64,000 nucleotides of DNA from Streptomyces albipurpureus (GTDB lineage Bacteria > Actinomycetota > Actinomycetes > Streptomycetales > Streptomycetaceae). The notes beneath the pieces were generated by a model that was not told where the DNA came from, did not search any database, and saw only the letters and a list, made by a program, of their open reading frames with translations. Both the position numbers and the translations under genes were made by a program. Where the stretch lies: contig NZ_JAMQAW010000070.1 of the NCBI RefSeq assembly GCF_023701525.1, positions 1 to 64,000 on the forward strand, written 5' to 3'. Each line of letters begins with the position of its first letter. Position 1 is the stretch's first letter. Below, one piece after another: positions 1 through 8,497 of this stretch.

Positions 1-69
1 CGAAACCCACACCACACCAACCCACCCTGACCAGCTAACCAACCACCCCCACACAACGGGGGAACCTCA

Positions 70-217
70 GGTTTCTCGGGCCGAGGGGTCTTGTTCTGTG
101 GTGGTTGGGGGGTGCTATCGGGGGTGACTCCTCAGCGTCGACGGCCTGAAGCACCTTTGATCCGGCATGCGGGTCTTGCCGTCGATCGCTTCCGGGGACA
201 CCCCCTGCGCGCCCCCA
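70..217 (-). repeat. Repeat element A, copy 1
   Basis: On the minus strand this copy matches copies at 1115-1305 and 40213-40402. The core at 83-217 is nearly identical, including the blocks GGTGTCCCCGGAAGCGATCG, GACCCGCATGCCGGATCAAA and GTCACCCCCGATAGCACCCC. It lies in the opposite orientation to the other two copies. Within the core, TCGACGGC and GCCGTCGA can pair as an 8-bp stem. No convincing protein is encoded. I infer a dispersed non-coding element, possibly a MITE-like unit or an RNA gene. Confidence 0.8.
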
Positions 218-319
218 AGCCCAAGCCCGGTTCTCCTTGCCCCGGGGCACTCGTCCCGTGATGGCACCCGAGCCGGGCCACTCCGCCCTCGCGAAGCGCG
301 ATTCCAGGGAATCCATCTC

Positions 320-532
320 GGGACCACCCCCGCGCGTGCGGGGACCACACGCCCCAGACGAGGGCGGGCGTCCCCCAACCAGGGACCACCCCCGCGCGTG
401 CGGGGACCACGCGCCGAGGTTCCATTTCGGGGTGCGAGTCGGCGGACCACCCCCGCGCGTGCGGGGACCACCGGGCGTTCCCCAAGCGGATGGGGTGGGC
501 ACTGGGACCACCCCCGCGCGTGCGGGGACCAC
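320..532 (-). CRISPR. Short type I-E-like CRISPR array (4 repeats, 3 spacers)
   Basis: Repeats of 29 bp lie at 320-348, 382-410, 443-471 and 504-532. Bases 2-29 are identical in all four; the third repeat starts with C instead of G. Spacers are 349-381 (33 bp), 411-442 (32 bp) and 472-503 (32 bp). Read on the minus strand, the repeat begins GTGGTCCCCGC and ends GGTGGTCCC, the usual type I-E layout in Streptomyces, so the crRNA strand is probably minus and the newest spacer is the one nearest 532. No cas gene lies in this window, so the array is either an orphan or depends on cas genes elsewhere. Confidence 0.93.
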
Positions 533-600
533 ACTTCCTGACCTGGGGCGATTCTAGCGATCATGGACAGTTTCATTTAGTTGGAATCAAAGGAGACCGA
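533..600 (-). promoter_or_regulatory. Putative CRISPR leader
   Basis: The 68 bases next to the last repeat are clearly richer in A/T than the surroundings (for example GTTTCATTTAGTTGGAATC on the plus strand), as expected for a leader on the 5' side of a minus-strand array. There is no equivalent AT-rich stretch at the other end. Its role is inferred from position and composition. Confidence 0.5.
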
Positions 601-1114
601 CCCCTTTGCCCCGCCCTCCAGTATGGCGAAACCTGCCTCCCCCAGGGCCCTGTCCCCACCCAGAAGCGTGAGAGAAGGGGCGCCCCAGCGGGTAGCGGAG
701 CGATGGGCAGCATGAGGCTCCTGTTCTTCCCAGGACCAGGGGGTGACTGCACTGGGGCGAAACTGAGGCTGGTTCCCTGTCCACCTAGTCGGCGGGCCGA
801 TCCGCAGACCGAACGGGTGTGTCAGCTGCCAGACCGCACAGGAGTCCGATACTCACCGGAGTCCGTGCCGCATGGCTGATCTCGATGAGCAGCATGACGG
901 TGGGCGATTCAGCTCACACACTGCCTCTGGCCTTTGCCTCATGGGGATGAAGCACCATGACGCAGAGGGAGGGCCGGGCTCTGCACCGCGAGTTCCTCAG
1001 CCGTGATCAGACTCAACCTCCAGTTGGTGACCGCTCCGGAGCGTCACCTACCCACCCAGGTCATAGCCGAGTAGCCGCCTCGGGTCCCTCCGAGGGGCAG
1101 GGACCTGGGGGCGA
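601..1114. other. Gene-free stretch between CRISPR leader and repeat A copy 2
   Basis: I see no protein-like frame on either strand. The only notable structure is the 12-bp palindrome CGCTCCGGAGCG near 1030-1041, flanked by partly complementary GGTGAC and TCACC. Confidence 0.5.
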
Positions 1115-1305
1115 GGGGATGCAGGTGTCGGATGGGGGCGCGCAGGGGGTGTCCCCGGAAGCGATCGACGGCAAGACCCGCATGCCGGATCAAAGAAGCT
1201 TCGGGCCGTCGACGCTGAGGAGTCACCCCCGATAGCACCCCCCAACCACCACAGGACAAGACCCCTCAGGCCGGGGAAACCCAAGACCTCGACCACCAGC
1301 AGCCC
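1115..1305 (+). repeat. Repeat element A, copy 2
   Basis: About 190 bp nearly identical to 40213-40402 in the same orientation, and to the inverted copy at 70-217. It differs in the core by a few bases, for example AAGAAGCTTC where copy 3 has AAGGTGCTTC. The shared block runs from GGGGATGCAGGTGTCGGA to GACCACCAGCAGCCC. It is followed within 35 bp by repeat B, as at copy 3. Confidence 0.85.
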
Positions 1306-1336
1306 AGGTCAAAACAAGCAGCCCGCCGCCAGGCGC

Positions 1337-1556
1337 CCTCAGCCTGTCCGGCGTTTGAGGACGGAACCCTCCACCTCCGGTGAGGACACCGAGTGCGGGC
1401 GCGTCCAGCCCAAGTGCCCGAGACGCTGGGCTACGCCAACCTCCACCAGGGCGGGCCTCCCGCCAAGGGGCAACCTCAGCCCGTCCGGCGCTTGAGGACG
1501 GAACCCTCCACCCCCGGTGGGGACACCGAGTGCGGGCGCGTCCAGCCCAAGCGCCC
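1337..1556 (+). repeat. Repeat element B, two tandem copies
   Basis: Two copies, about 1337-1419 and 1474-1556, share CCTCAGCC[TC]GTCCGGCG and TTGAGGACGGAACCCTCCAC, then GACACCGAGTGCGGGCGCG and TCCAGCCCAAG. The CCGTCCGGCGYTTGAGGACG core contains partly self-complementary arms and is, from general knowledge, a frequent intergenic motif in Streptomyces. A third copy is at 40434-40488. The two copies end just before the stop codon of the convergent minus-strand GTPase gene, so they may act as its terminator or buffer. Confidence 0.7.
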
Positions 1557-1621
1557 AAGACCCCGGAGCACAAGCGCACCCACCCCAAGCGCCCAAGCCC
1601 CCGGACCCCAGACCCAACCCC

Positions 1622-2233
1622 TCAGTGCTTCTGGCGGACCGACAGCGCATGCAGATGCTCCACCAGCGCGATCAGGACGAACTTGCTCGATGAGTGGTCT
1701 CGGGCATCGAACTCCACCAGGGGTACATCGGGCCCCAGGGCCAGTGCTCCTCGGATGTGTTCGTCGCTGTGGAGGGGGCCGCCGAAGTCGTTGACCGCGA
1801 CGATGAAGGGCATCCCGTGGTGTTCCAGTCGGTCCAGGGCGTACCAGGCGTCGGTGAGGCGGCGGGTGTCCACCAGGAGGACCGCGCCCATGGTGCCGGA
1901 CAGCAGTCGTTCCCACAGGAACCAGAACCGCTCCTGTCCGGGGGCTCCGAAGAGGTAGAGCGTGCTGCGGTCGCCGATGGTGATGCGGCCGAAGTCGAAG
2001 GCCACGGTGGTGGCGCTCTTCGAGCTGATTCTGGTGGTGTCTTCAAGCTGTCGACCCGCGCGGCTCATCACCTCCTCCGTGTGCAGAGGACGGATCTCGC
2101 TCACTGAGCGGACCATCGTCGTCTTGCCCACCCCGAAGCCGCCGACCACGACGACCTTCAGGGCGTGCTCTGCCGCGCCGGGGAGTTCCAGGCCTAGTTC
2201 TGCGGGGTGGACCGCTCGCATGGCGCGGGTCAT
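1622..2233 (-). CDS. Orphan CvnD-type (conservon) Ras-like GTPase
   Basis: This 203-residue protein carries the P-loop GGFGVGKTT at about residue 31, the switch-region motif FGAPGQERF and a late AVND motif in place of NKxD. This is the layout of CvnD small GTPases, which sit with a CvnA sensor kinase, CvnB (Roadblock fold) and CvnC in membrane complexes resembling GPCR modules. Here no cvnA-C genes adjoin: the upstream gene is on the other strand. An ATG at 2290 would add 19 residues; the start at 2233 fits the usual distance to the P-loop better. Neither start has a clear ribosome site. Possibly a remnant of a conservon, or a GTPase serving another locus such as the one at the right end of the window. 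Confidence 0.85.
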   Translation of the reverse strand: MTRAMRAVHPAELGLELPGAAEHALKVVVVGGFGVGKTTMVRSVSEIRPLHTEEVMSRAGRQLEDTTRISSKSATTVAFDFGRITIGDRSTLYLFGAPGQERFWFLWERLLSGTMGAVLLVDTRRLTDAWYALDRLEHHGMPFIVAVNDFGGPLHSDEHIRGALALGPDVPLVEFDARDHSSSKFVLIALVEHLHALSVRQKH

Positions 2234-2454
2234 CGCTTCTGGGCGGTGCCGGTCATCGAGTGTTTGCCTTCCGAGGGGTGGCGGGGGCATAACTGGAGCC
2301 GCTTGTTCCTGATCAAGTGAAGGTCACTATAGGAGGGTTGACGATCACTTTGGTGTCTTCCCCCGGGCTTTGCCAAGAGCTCTACGGACGCAATGGTCTC
2401 AACCGGCATGTTTCCTTACCGTACGGCAGAACTGATCCGGGCATCCTGAGACAC

Positions 2455-5271
2455 ATGGCCGAACAGCGATACATGCCCGACCCCACCAGTACCACCGAGC
2501 TGGCGCGGGAACTGCGTACGGCTGTCCGGGGTGAGGTGGACTTCACTTCGGCCGCCCGTGCTCTGATGACCATGGACGCCTCCAACTACCGCAGAGTCCC
2601 GGTGGGCGTGGTTTCCCCCCGGGACGCGGACGATGTGGCCGCCGCCCTGGAAGTCTGTCGCCGCTTCCGGGTCCCGGTGGTGCCACGCGGCGGAGGTACG
2701 TCAATCGCCGGGCAGGCCACCGGTGTTGGGGTCGTGCTCGACTTCAGCCGGCATATGAACGCCCTCCTGGACGTGGACGCCGACGGGCGTACGGCGGTGG
2801 TACAGCCAGGACTCGTACTGGACGCCCTGTGCGACGCTGTGCGCCCCCTGGGGCTCACCTTCGGCCCGGACCCCTCCACCCACTCCCGCTGCACGCTGGG
2901 CGGCATGATCGGCAACAACTCCTGCGGCGCGCACTCGGTCGCTTGGGGAACGACCGCAGACAATGTCCGAGAAGTATCGGTCCTCACCTATGCCGGTACC
3001 GCACATCGCCTCCGTCGGGGTGGAGTGGACGCACCCGCTGGAGTGCGTCAGTTGGTGGACACCCATCTGGCGCTTCTGCGCACCGGCTACCCGACTGGCC
3101 TCCCTCGCCGTATTTCGGGATACGCCCTGGATGCCTTGCTGCCCGAGAACGGTAGCGATACCGCACGGGCGTACTGCGGCAGCGAGGGCACTCTCGGGGT
3201 GCTCACGGAGGCGACCGTACGGCTGGTGGAGGCGCCCGCTGCCCGGGCCCTGGCCGTCCTGGGCTACCCCGACGAGGGTGCGGCGGCCGACGCGGCGGCC
3301 GGTCTGCTCACCTACGGCCCGCTGACCGTCGAAGGCATGGCCGAAGACCTGGTGCCCGACGCCAGGGGACTGCCACGAGGTGCGGCCTGGCTGTTCGTGG
3401 AGGTCGGTGGCGATACGGCCGGTGAGGCGGCCGCCCGCGCCCAGGTCGTGGTGCGGGGCGCGGACGCCCTCGACGGGACGGTGGTGATGGACCCCGCGGG
3501 GATGCGCGCCCTGTGGCGCGTCCGCGAGGACGCGGCGGGGACGGCGACCCGTACCCCCGACGGTGCCGAGGCCTGGCCCGGCTGGGAGGACTGCGCGGTT
3601 CCGCCGGCCCGTCTGGGGGCCTATCTGCGGGAGTTCCGGGCGCTGCTCGCGAGCCATGGTCTACGCGGCACCCCGTACGGCCACTTCGGCGAGGGCTGTG
3701 TACACGTCCGGATCGACTTCGATCTGCTGAGCGCTCAGGGGGTGGGGGAGTACCGGCGGTTCTCCGAGGAGTTGGCAGGGCTCGTGGTGGCGCACGGCGG
3801 CTCACTCTCCGGCGAACACGGCGACGGCCAGGCGCGCGCCGAGTTGCTGCCCAGGATGTACGGGGACGAACTCGTCTCGCTCTTTGGTCAGTTCAAGGAC
3901 CTTTGGGACCCGGACGGCGGCATGAACCCGGGAATGCTGGTCCGCCCCGACCCGCTGGACGCCAATCTCCGGTTCGCCGTACTGCCGAAGACCCCGGTCG
4001 AGACGGTCTTCGCCTATCCGGCGGACCGGGGCGACTTCGCCGGCGCCGTGCGCCGCTGTGTCGGTGTCGCCAAATGCCGTACGTCGGCGCCCTCCGGGGC
4101 CTCGGTGATGTGCCCCTCCTTCCGGGTGACCGGAGAAGAGGCCCACTCCACCCGCGGCCGGGCCCGGCTCCTGCACGAGATGCTGGCGGGCGAGGTCGTG
4201 CGGGACGGCTGGCGCTCACCGGAGGTGCGTGACGCACTCGATCTCTGTCTCTCCTGCAAGGGGTGTCGCAGCGACTGCCCGGTGGGGGTGGACATGGCCA
4301 CCTACAAGGCGGAGTTTCTCCACCACCACTACCAGGGCCGGATGCGCCCCCGGTCCCACTACGCGCTGGGTCGACTGCCCGAGTGGCTGCGGCTGGCCGC
4401 GCCCCTGGCCCGCCCGTTGAACGTACTGGCGCGGGTGGGCCCGCTGGCGGCGGTCGCCAAACGATTGGCTGGCATTGCCCCCGAGCGGAGCCTGCCGACC
4501 CTCGCGCCCAAGCGATTTCGGCGCGGCGTCCGCGAACAGGAGCCATGGGGAAATCCGGGGACGGTCCTCTGGCCGGACACCTTCACCGAGTATCTGCACC
4601 CGTCAGCGGGCCAGGCGGCGCTCAGGGTGCTCTTCGCGGCGGGACTGCCGGCGCTGGTCCCGGCGGGTCGGATCTGCTGCGGTCTGACGTATGTCTCCAC
4701 GGGGCAACTGGATCGGGCCCGCGAGGTCATGGGCAGCACCCTGGACACGGTCGGACCGCTACTCGACCTCGGTGTCCCCGTGACCGTTCTGGAGCCGAGT
4801 TGTGCGGCCACGCTCCGCACCGATCTCCCGGAACTGCTGCCGGACGATCCACGAGCCGGGCGATTGGCGTCAGCGGTTCGCACCTTCGCCCAGACCCTGG
4901 AGGAGTACGCCCCCACCTGGGCGCCACCGGTACTCGACCGTGATGTCGTCGGCCAGACCCACTGCCACCAACACGCGGTCCTCGGCGACGCGGCGGAACG
5001 CCGGCTGAGGGAGCGGGCGGGGCTGCGCGGCGAACTCAGCGGCGGGTGTTGCGGACTCGCCGGCAACTTCGGCTTCGAGCGGGGCCATTACGACGTATCC
5101 GCAGCCTGCGCGGAAGAACAACTGCTCCCCTCGGTCCACACCGCGGGACCTACCGCCGAACTGCTCGCTGACGGCTACTCCTGCCGTACGCAGCTGGCCC
5201 AGCTCGCCGGGGTGCGGGCAAGGCATCTGGCGGAGGTCCTTGCGGAGGGCCTGGAATCCGAGGAGAGCTGA
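2455..5271 (+). CDS. FAD-binding and Fe-S-binding oxidoreductase (GlcD/GlpC fusion type)
   Basis: A protein of 938 residues. The N-terminal half is an FAD_binding_4 domain (VPRGGGTSIAGQATG at about 77-90) with an FAD-linked oxidase C-terminal domain containing GHFGEGCVHVRIDFD. The C-terminal half has a 4Fe-4S motif CLSCKGCRSDCP (about 598) and CCG-type cysteine-rich segments (RICCGLTY about 740, TGGCCGLAGNF-like near 863). This matches the YdiJ/D-lactate dehydrogenase family, which oxidises D-2-hydroxy acids and passes electrons to a membrane carrier; the exact substrate is not readable. A GTG at 2317 is in frame, but its extra 46 residues do not resemble the family, so I use the ATG at 2455. 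It is transcribed away from the cvnD-like gene. Confidence 0.9.
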   Translation: MAEQRYMPDPTSTTELARELRTAVRGEVDFTSAARALMTMDASNYRRVPVGVVSPRDADDVAAALEVCRRFRVPVVPRGGGTSIAGQATGVGVVLDFSRHMNALLDVDADGRTAVVQPGLVLDALCDAVRPLGLTFGPDPSTHSRCTLGGMIGNNSCGAHSVAWGTTADNVREVSVLTYAGTAHRLRRGGVDAPAGVRQLVDTHLALLRTGYPTGLPRRISGYALDALLPENGSDTARAYCGSEGTLGVLTEATVRLVEAPAARALAVLGYPDEGAAADAAAGLLTYGPLTVEGMAEDLVPDARGLPRGAAWLFVEVGGDTAGEAAARAQVVVRGADALDGTVVMDPAGMRALWRVREDAAGTATRTPDGAEAWPGWEDCAVPPARLGAYLREFRALLASHGLRGTPYGHFGEGCVHVRIDFDLLSAQGVGEYRRFSEELAGLVVAHGGSLSGEHGDGQARAELLPRMYGDELVSLFGQFKDLWDPDGGMNPGMLVRPDPLDANLRFAVLPKTPVETVFAYPADRGDFAGAVRRCVGVAKCRTSAPSGASVMCPSFRVTGEEAHSTRGRARLLHEMLAGEVVRDGWRSPEVRDALDLCLSCKGCRSDCPVGVDMATYKAEFLHHHYQGRMRPRSHYALGRLPEWLRLAAPLARPLNVLARVGPLAAVAKRLAGIAPERSLPTLAPKRFRRGVREQEPWGNPGTVLWPDTFTEYLHPSAGQAALRVLFAAGLPALVPAGRICCGLTYVSTGQLDRAREVMGSTLDTVGPLLDLGVPVTVLEPSCAATLRTDLPELLPDDPRAGRLASAVRTFAQTLEEYAPTWAPPVLDRDVVGQTHCHQHAVLGDAAERRLRERAGLRGELSGGCCGLAGNFGFERGHYDVSAACAEEQLLPSVHTAGPTAELLADGYSCRTQLAQLAGVRARHLAEVLAEGLESEES

Positions 5272-5287
5272 GAGAGGACAACAACGG

Positions 5288-5485
5288 CTATGCGGCGGTC
5301 CGATGATGCTCATCCGGGGCGGGTCCGGGGGTGAGGAAAGGCGCACACTGAGGGCAGGCGTACAGCACTATCTCGCCTGCCTGCGCCCAACGGACGGGCA
5401 CCGCGGCGATGGTGGCGCGTCCACACTCGACACAGTCGGCGCGGAACACGGTCGGGGCGTCAGCGGTGAGGGCGTCGAGCGTCAT
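5288..5485 (-). CDS. Small zinc-ribbon-like protein
   Basis: This 65-residue protein has two CxxC pairs (CVEC at about 18 and CPQC at about 45) spaced as in a zinc ribbon. Its ATG overlaps the stop of the preceding gene as ATGA (5482-5485), indicating translational coupling. It is the last gene of a three-gene minus-strand unit with 5482-5787 and the broken gene at 5795-6208. Function unknown. Confidence 0.65.
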   Translation of the reverse strand: MTLDALTADAPTVFRADCVECGRATIAAVPVRWAQAGEIVLYACPQCAPFLTPGPAPDEHHRTAA

Positions 5486-5787
5486 ACGGACGCTCCTCTG
5501 GTGGTGATGGGGAGGTCAAGCCCCATCGCGGCGTACAGAAGCCGTCGCCGTGGCCGCACCTGGCGCAGTTCCAGTGTGTCATCGGCGGGGGCGTAGGGCC
5601 TGACGAGCCGGGAGTCCTCACCCCGCAACGGGCAGTGGCGCTCGATGACATGGACGGGGGTGGGGGTTGCCCAGGGTTGGGCCCATGGGTCGCTCGGGGG
5701 TGGGGTGTAGTCGGCAACGAGCTCGCCCCTACCCCCTCTTAAGAGACGCTCTGCCCACTGCAGAAGGCGGGCGATCAGTTCACACAT
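5482..5787 (-). CDS. Streptomyces small hypothetical protein
   Basis: This 101-residue protein starts MCELIARLLQW and contains CPLRGEDSRLVRPY near residue 61. Short proteins with an amphipathic start and a L[RG]EDxxLVRPY block are common in Streptomyces. The ATG at 5787 follows GAGGAG and lies 7 bp after the end of the upstream reading frame; a longer start at 5835 would overlap that gene. It overlaps the next gene by 4 bp. No catalytic or membrane motif is visible. Confidence 0.6.
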   Translation of the reverse strand: MCELIARLLQWAERLLRGGRGELVADYTPPPSDPWAQPWATPTPVHVIERHCPLRGEDSRLVRPYAPADDTLELRQVRPRRRLLYAAMGLDLPITTRGASV

Positions 5788-5794
5788 GTGGGGG

Positions 5795-6208
5795 TCAGCT
5801 CCTCGAAATGCTGTCGTCGCTGTCGTCGGCCTCATCCATGGTGGCGTCGGGAACGCACCGGGGACAGGGCGTCCGCTTCTGCCCGCGCATGCCCCAGTGC
5901 GGTCTGGAGCGCATCCGTTCCGGGGTCACGGAGGTCACGGCCGTGTTCGCCTCGGTCAGGGGGAACACCTGTTGTACGTTCCGTCGTCGGGGAGGGTTTC
6001 CCGTTCACGACAGGGCAATCCGGCAGTACGAGCGCGGCCTCGGTGGGCGACCGTCCGCCCAGGCGGTTCGGACGTCCCCAATCTTTGGGGGCATCGAGCT
6101 GTTGCACCAGGTCATAGTGCAGCCCGGTCGGGTGATCTTCCAGACCGCGTCGGGGAAGGACGCGGGCCGCTCCTCGCCGCGGATCACCGGCGTCGGGAGG
6201 TGGAGCAC
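5795..6208 (-). pseudogene. Broken small gene with two compensating frameshifts
   Basis: Three segments together read like one protein of about 138 residues. 6208 to about 6126 starts VLHLPTPVIRGEERPASF. About 6125 to 5963, one frame over, reads LHYDLVQQLDAPKDWGRP and AALVLPDCPVVNG. About 5963 to 5795, back in the first frame, reads HWGMRGQKRTPCPRC and ends with an acidic DEADDSDDS tail. The first switch lies at a short G run (minus strand, 6123-6125), the second at a run of five C (minus strand, 5959-5963); one missing and one extra base explain both. It ends 7 bp before the next start codon, as an operon leader gene would. This is either a degraded gene or an assembly error. Confidence 0.55.
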
Positions 6209-6394
6209 GGTGGGTGCGGTGAGTTGCCTGGATATGGGGGCCTGTGCCCACCGCGCTCGTCGGCGTTCAGCGGACTCGTCGGGGCCGCGGCGAGGTCACT
6301 CCGGTCCGTTGGGCGTGCGCGGGAAATCCAGGGTGACCCCTGGCGCGGAGTTGACAGAGCCCCCGACCTCTCAGGCCATGAGGCCCCGCGGTGT

Positions 6395-7252
6395 CTAGTC
6401 CTGGCGGGTGAGTTCCCTCGCCATGTCCCGTAGGGCCGGCAGCGCCGGGTGCTGGGGACCCACCCGGTGAGCCAGCAGAACCGGGACCGGGGGAGCGTCC
6501 GGGAGCGGTCGGTAGGTGACCCCCGGATGGGGGTGCATCTCCGCCGTGGAGACCACCGAAACCCCCGCGCCCCGCCCTGCCGCGATGGCCGCCAGCCAGT
6601 CATCCGTGTTGGTCACCGTGACCGCCGAAACCGGGCGCTCCTCTTCGGGCCACAGCGCCAGTGTGGTGATCCCCGAAACCGGATTCACCAGCACCGGCCC
6701 GGCCGCCAGATCGGACAGCGTCAGCTCGTCCTTGACCGCCAGCGGCCCATCCGATGTGACCGCGGCCACCCTCGGCTCCATGAACAGCAACTCGGTCACC
6801 AGGCCGGGAGTCTCCACCTGGCCCCGCAGCACGGCCGCGTCCACCTCACCGCGGGCGAGCCCCGCCGTACGGTCGTCGATGCGCAGCAGTTCCAGCGGGG
6901 TCTGCGGCTGCTCGCGCTCCCAGCGGCGTAGCAGCGGGGTCGTGAAGGGGCCCAGGGCGGACCAGGCATGACCGAGGCGCAGGGGCCAGCGGCGCAGCCG
7001 GGTGGGGTCCAGGGCCTCATCGAAGGCGGCCACGGCGGCCGCCGCCTTGTCGCGGAAGATCCTGCCCTCCGCGGTGAGCGCCAGATGGTGAGTGGAACGG
7101 TCCACCAGTCTCGTACCGAGGTGTTTCTCCACGGCGGCGAGCGTCCGGGAAACCGCGGGTTGGGTCAGATGCAGTCGGGCGGCCGCCCTCGTCACACTGC
7201 CTTCCTCGGCGATGGCGAGGAAGGAGCGGAGATGGCGCAGCTCGATGCTCAT
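6395..7252 (-). CDS. LysR-family transcriptional regulator
   Basis: A protein of 285 residues. It begins MSIELRHLRSFLAIAEEGSV with the winged helix-turn-helix continuing AARLHLTQPAVSRTLAAVE, followed by a periplasmic-binding-fold effector domain. The ATG at 7252 is the family-typical start; an upstream in-frame start at 7303 would only add a basic leader. It is divergent from the EamA permease at 7373, which it most likely controls through the 120-bp shared intergenic region. The effector is unknown. Confidence 0.92.
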   Translation of the reverse strand: MSIELRHLRSFLAIAEEGSVTRAAARLHLTQPAVSRTLAAVEKHLGTRLVDRSTHHLALTAEGRIFRDKAAAAVAAFDEALDPTRLRRWPLRLGHAWSALGPFTTPLLRRWEREQPQTPLELLRIDDRTAGLARGEVDAAVLRGQVETPGLVTELLFMEPRVAAVTSDGPLAVKDELTLSDLAAGPVLVNPVSGITTLALWPEEERPVSAVTVTNTDDWLAAIAAGRGAGVSVVSTAEMHPHPGVTYRPLPDAPPVPVLLAHRVGPQHPALPALRDMARELTRQD

Positions 7253-7372
7253 GCGCCCGGAGCATAACCGCAGCCCAGTCAGCATTTCACGGGACGTGCG
7301 CAAGGCCGTAGCGTCAGGGTGGGTCGGCTTTTGGCCAGGCCATGGAATGAGTGAGCGGCCGGGAGGTCATCG

Positions 7373-8341
7373 GTGGACGAAATCCGAAGCGCGGTCGCCG
7401 CCGAGGGACCGGAGGTCGCGGCGGCGTTGAACCCAGCTGCCCCCACTGAGCTGGGAAGCGCTGGTGGTGGCGATCAGGTCGGCCGGTCCGGGCGCGGGTC
7501 GCTGGGGCCCGTCGGACTGGTCGTCGCCGGTGCGCTGTCGGTGCAGTTCGGAGCAGCGGTCGCGGTACTGCTGATGCCTCAGGCCGGCGCGTTCGGCGTG
7601 GTCACCCTGCGTCTTGTGCTGGCAGCGCTGGTGCTTCTCATCATCTGCCGTCCCAAGTTCCGCGGTCACTCGCGCGCCGACTGGGGCACGGTCGTCGCCT
7701 TCGGCGTCGCCATGGCCGCCATGAACATCCTCTTCTACCAGTCCATCGACCGGATTCCGCTGGGCGCCGCGGTCACCCTGGAGGTGCTGGGCCCGCTCAC
7801 CCTCTCGGTGATCGTGTCCCGCCGGCCGATCAACTTCGTCTGGGCGGGACTCGCGCTCGTCGGCGTCCTCCTCCTCAGCGGGGGCGGCTTCGACCGGCTC
7901 GATCCCGTCGGCGCGCTGCTCGCCGTGGCAGCGGGCGGTATGTGGGCCGCGTACATAGTCTTCAGCGCACGCACCGGACGGCGCTTTCCGCAGGCTGATG
8001 GGCTGGCCCTGGCCCTGGGAGTCGGCGCGCTGCTGAGTCTGCCACTGGGTCTGATCGAGTCCGGGAGCAAACTGATCGACCCCTCGATCCTGCTGCTCGG
8101 GCTCGGGGTCGCCCTGTTGTCGTCGGTACTGCCCTACACCCTGGAACTACTCGCACTCCGCCGACTGCCCGCGCCCACGTTCGCCGTATTGATGAGCCTG
8201 GAGCCGGCGGTCGCGGCGACGGCCGGTTTCCTGGTGCTGAACCAGGCGCTCGCCGTCACCGACGCGCTCGCCATCACGCTGGTCATCGTTGCCAGCATCG
8301 GAGCGGTACGCAGCCAGGTGCGCCGTCGGCAGCCGAGCTGA
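7373..8341 (+). CDS. EamA/RhtA-type drug/metabolite permease
   Basis: A protein of 322 residues. After a hydrophilic N-terminus of about 45 residues come about ten hydrophobic helices in two EamA halves, with the conserved end of the first half (IPLGAAVTLEVLGPL) and SLEPAVAATAGF in the second. RhtA-like members export amino acids such as threonine and homoserine. The GTG start has GGGAGG 7 bases upstream. Divergent from the LysR gene at 6395-7252. Confidence 0.9.
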   Translation: MDEIRSAVAAEGPEVAAALNPAAPTELGSAGGGDQVGRSGRGSLGPVGLVVAGALSVQFGAAVAVLLMPQAGAFGVVTLRLVLAALVLLIICRPKFRGHSRADWGTVVAFGVAMAAMNILFYQSIDRIPLGAAVTLEVLGPLTLSVIVSRRPINFVWAGLALVGVLLLSGGGFDRLDPVGALLAVAAGGMWAAYIVFSARTGRRFPQADGLALALGVGALLSLPLGLIESGSKLIDPSILLLGLGVALLSSVLPYTLELLALRRLPAPTFAVLMSLEPAVAATAGFLVLNQALAVTDALAITLVIVASIGAVRSQVRRRQPS

Positions 8342-8497
8342 GGACTGGCCGGATTGTCAGATCCGGCCAGGTATTCACATCAGCCATCCGCCTCTCGTCT
8401 CCATCTCGACCATCCCCAGGTCTCCCCAAGCGTCACCGCAGCCGCGATTCTGGCCCTCCAGCCTGTCTGCACGGCGATGCACAGCGAGGGGGCTCCC

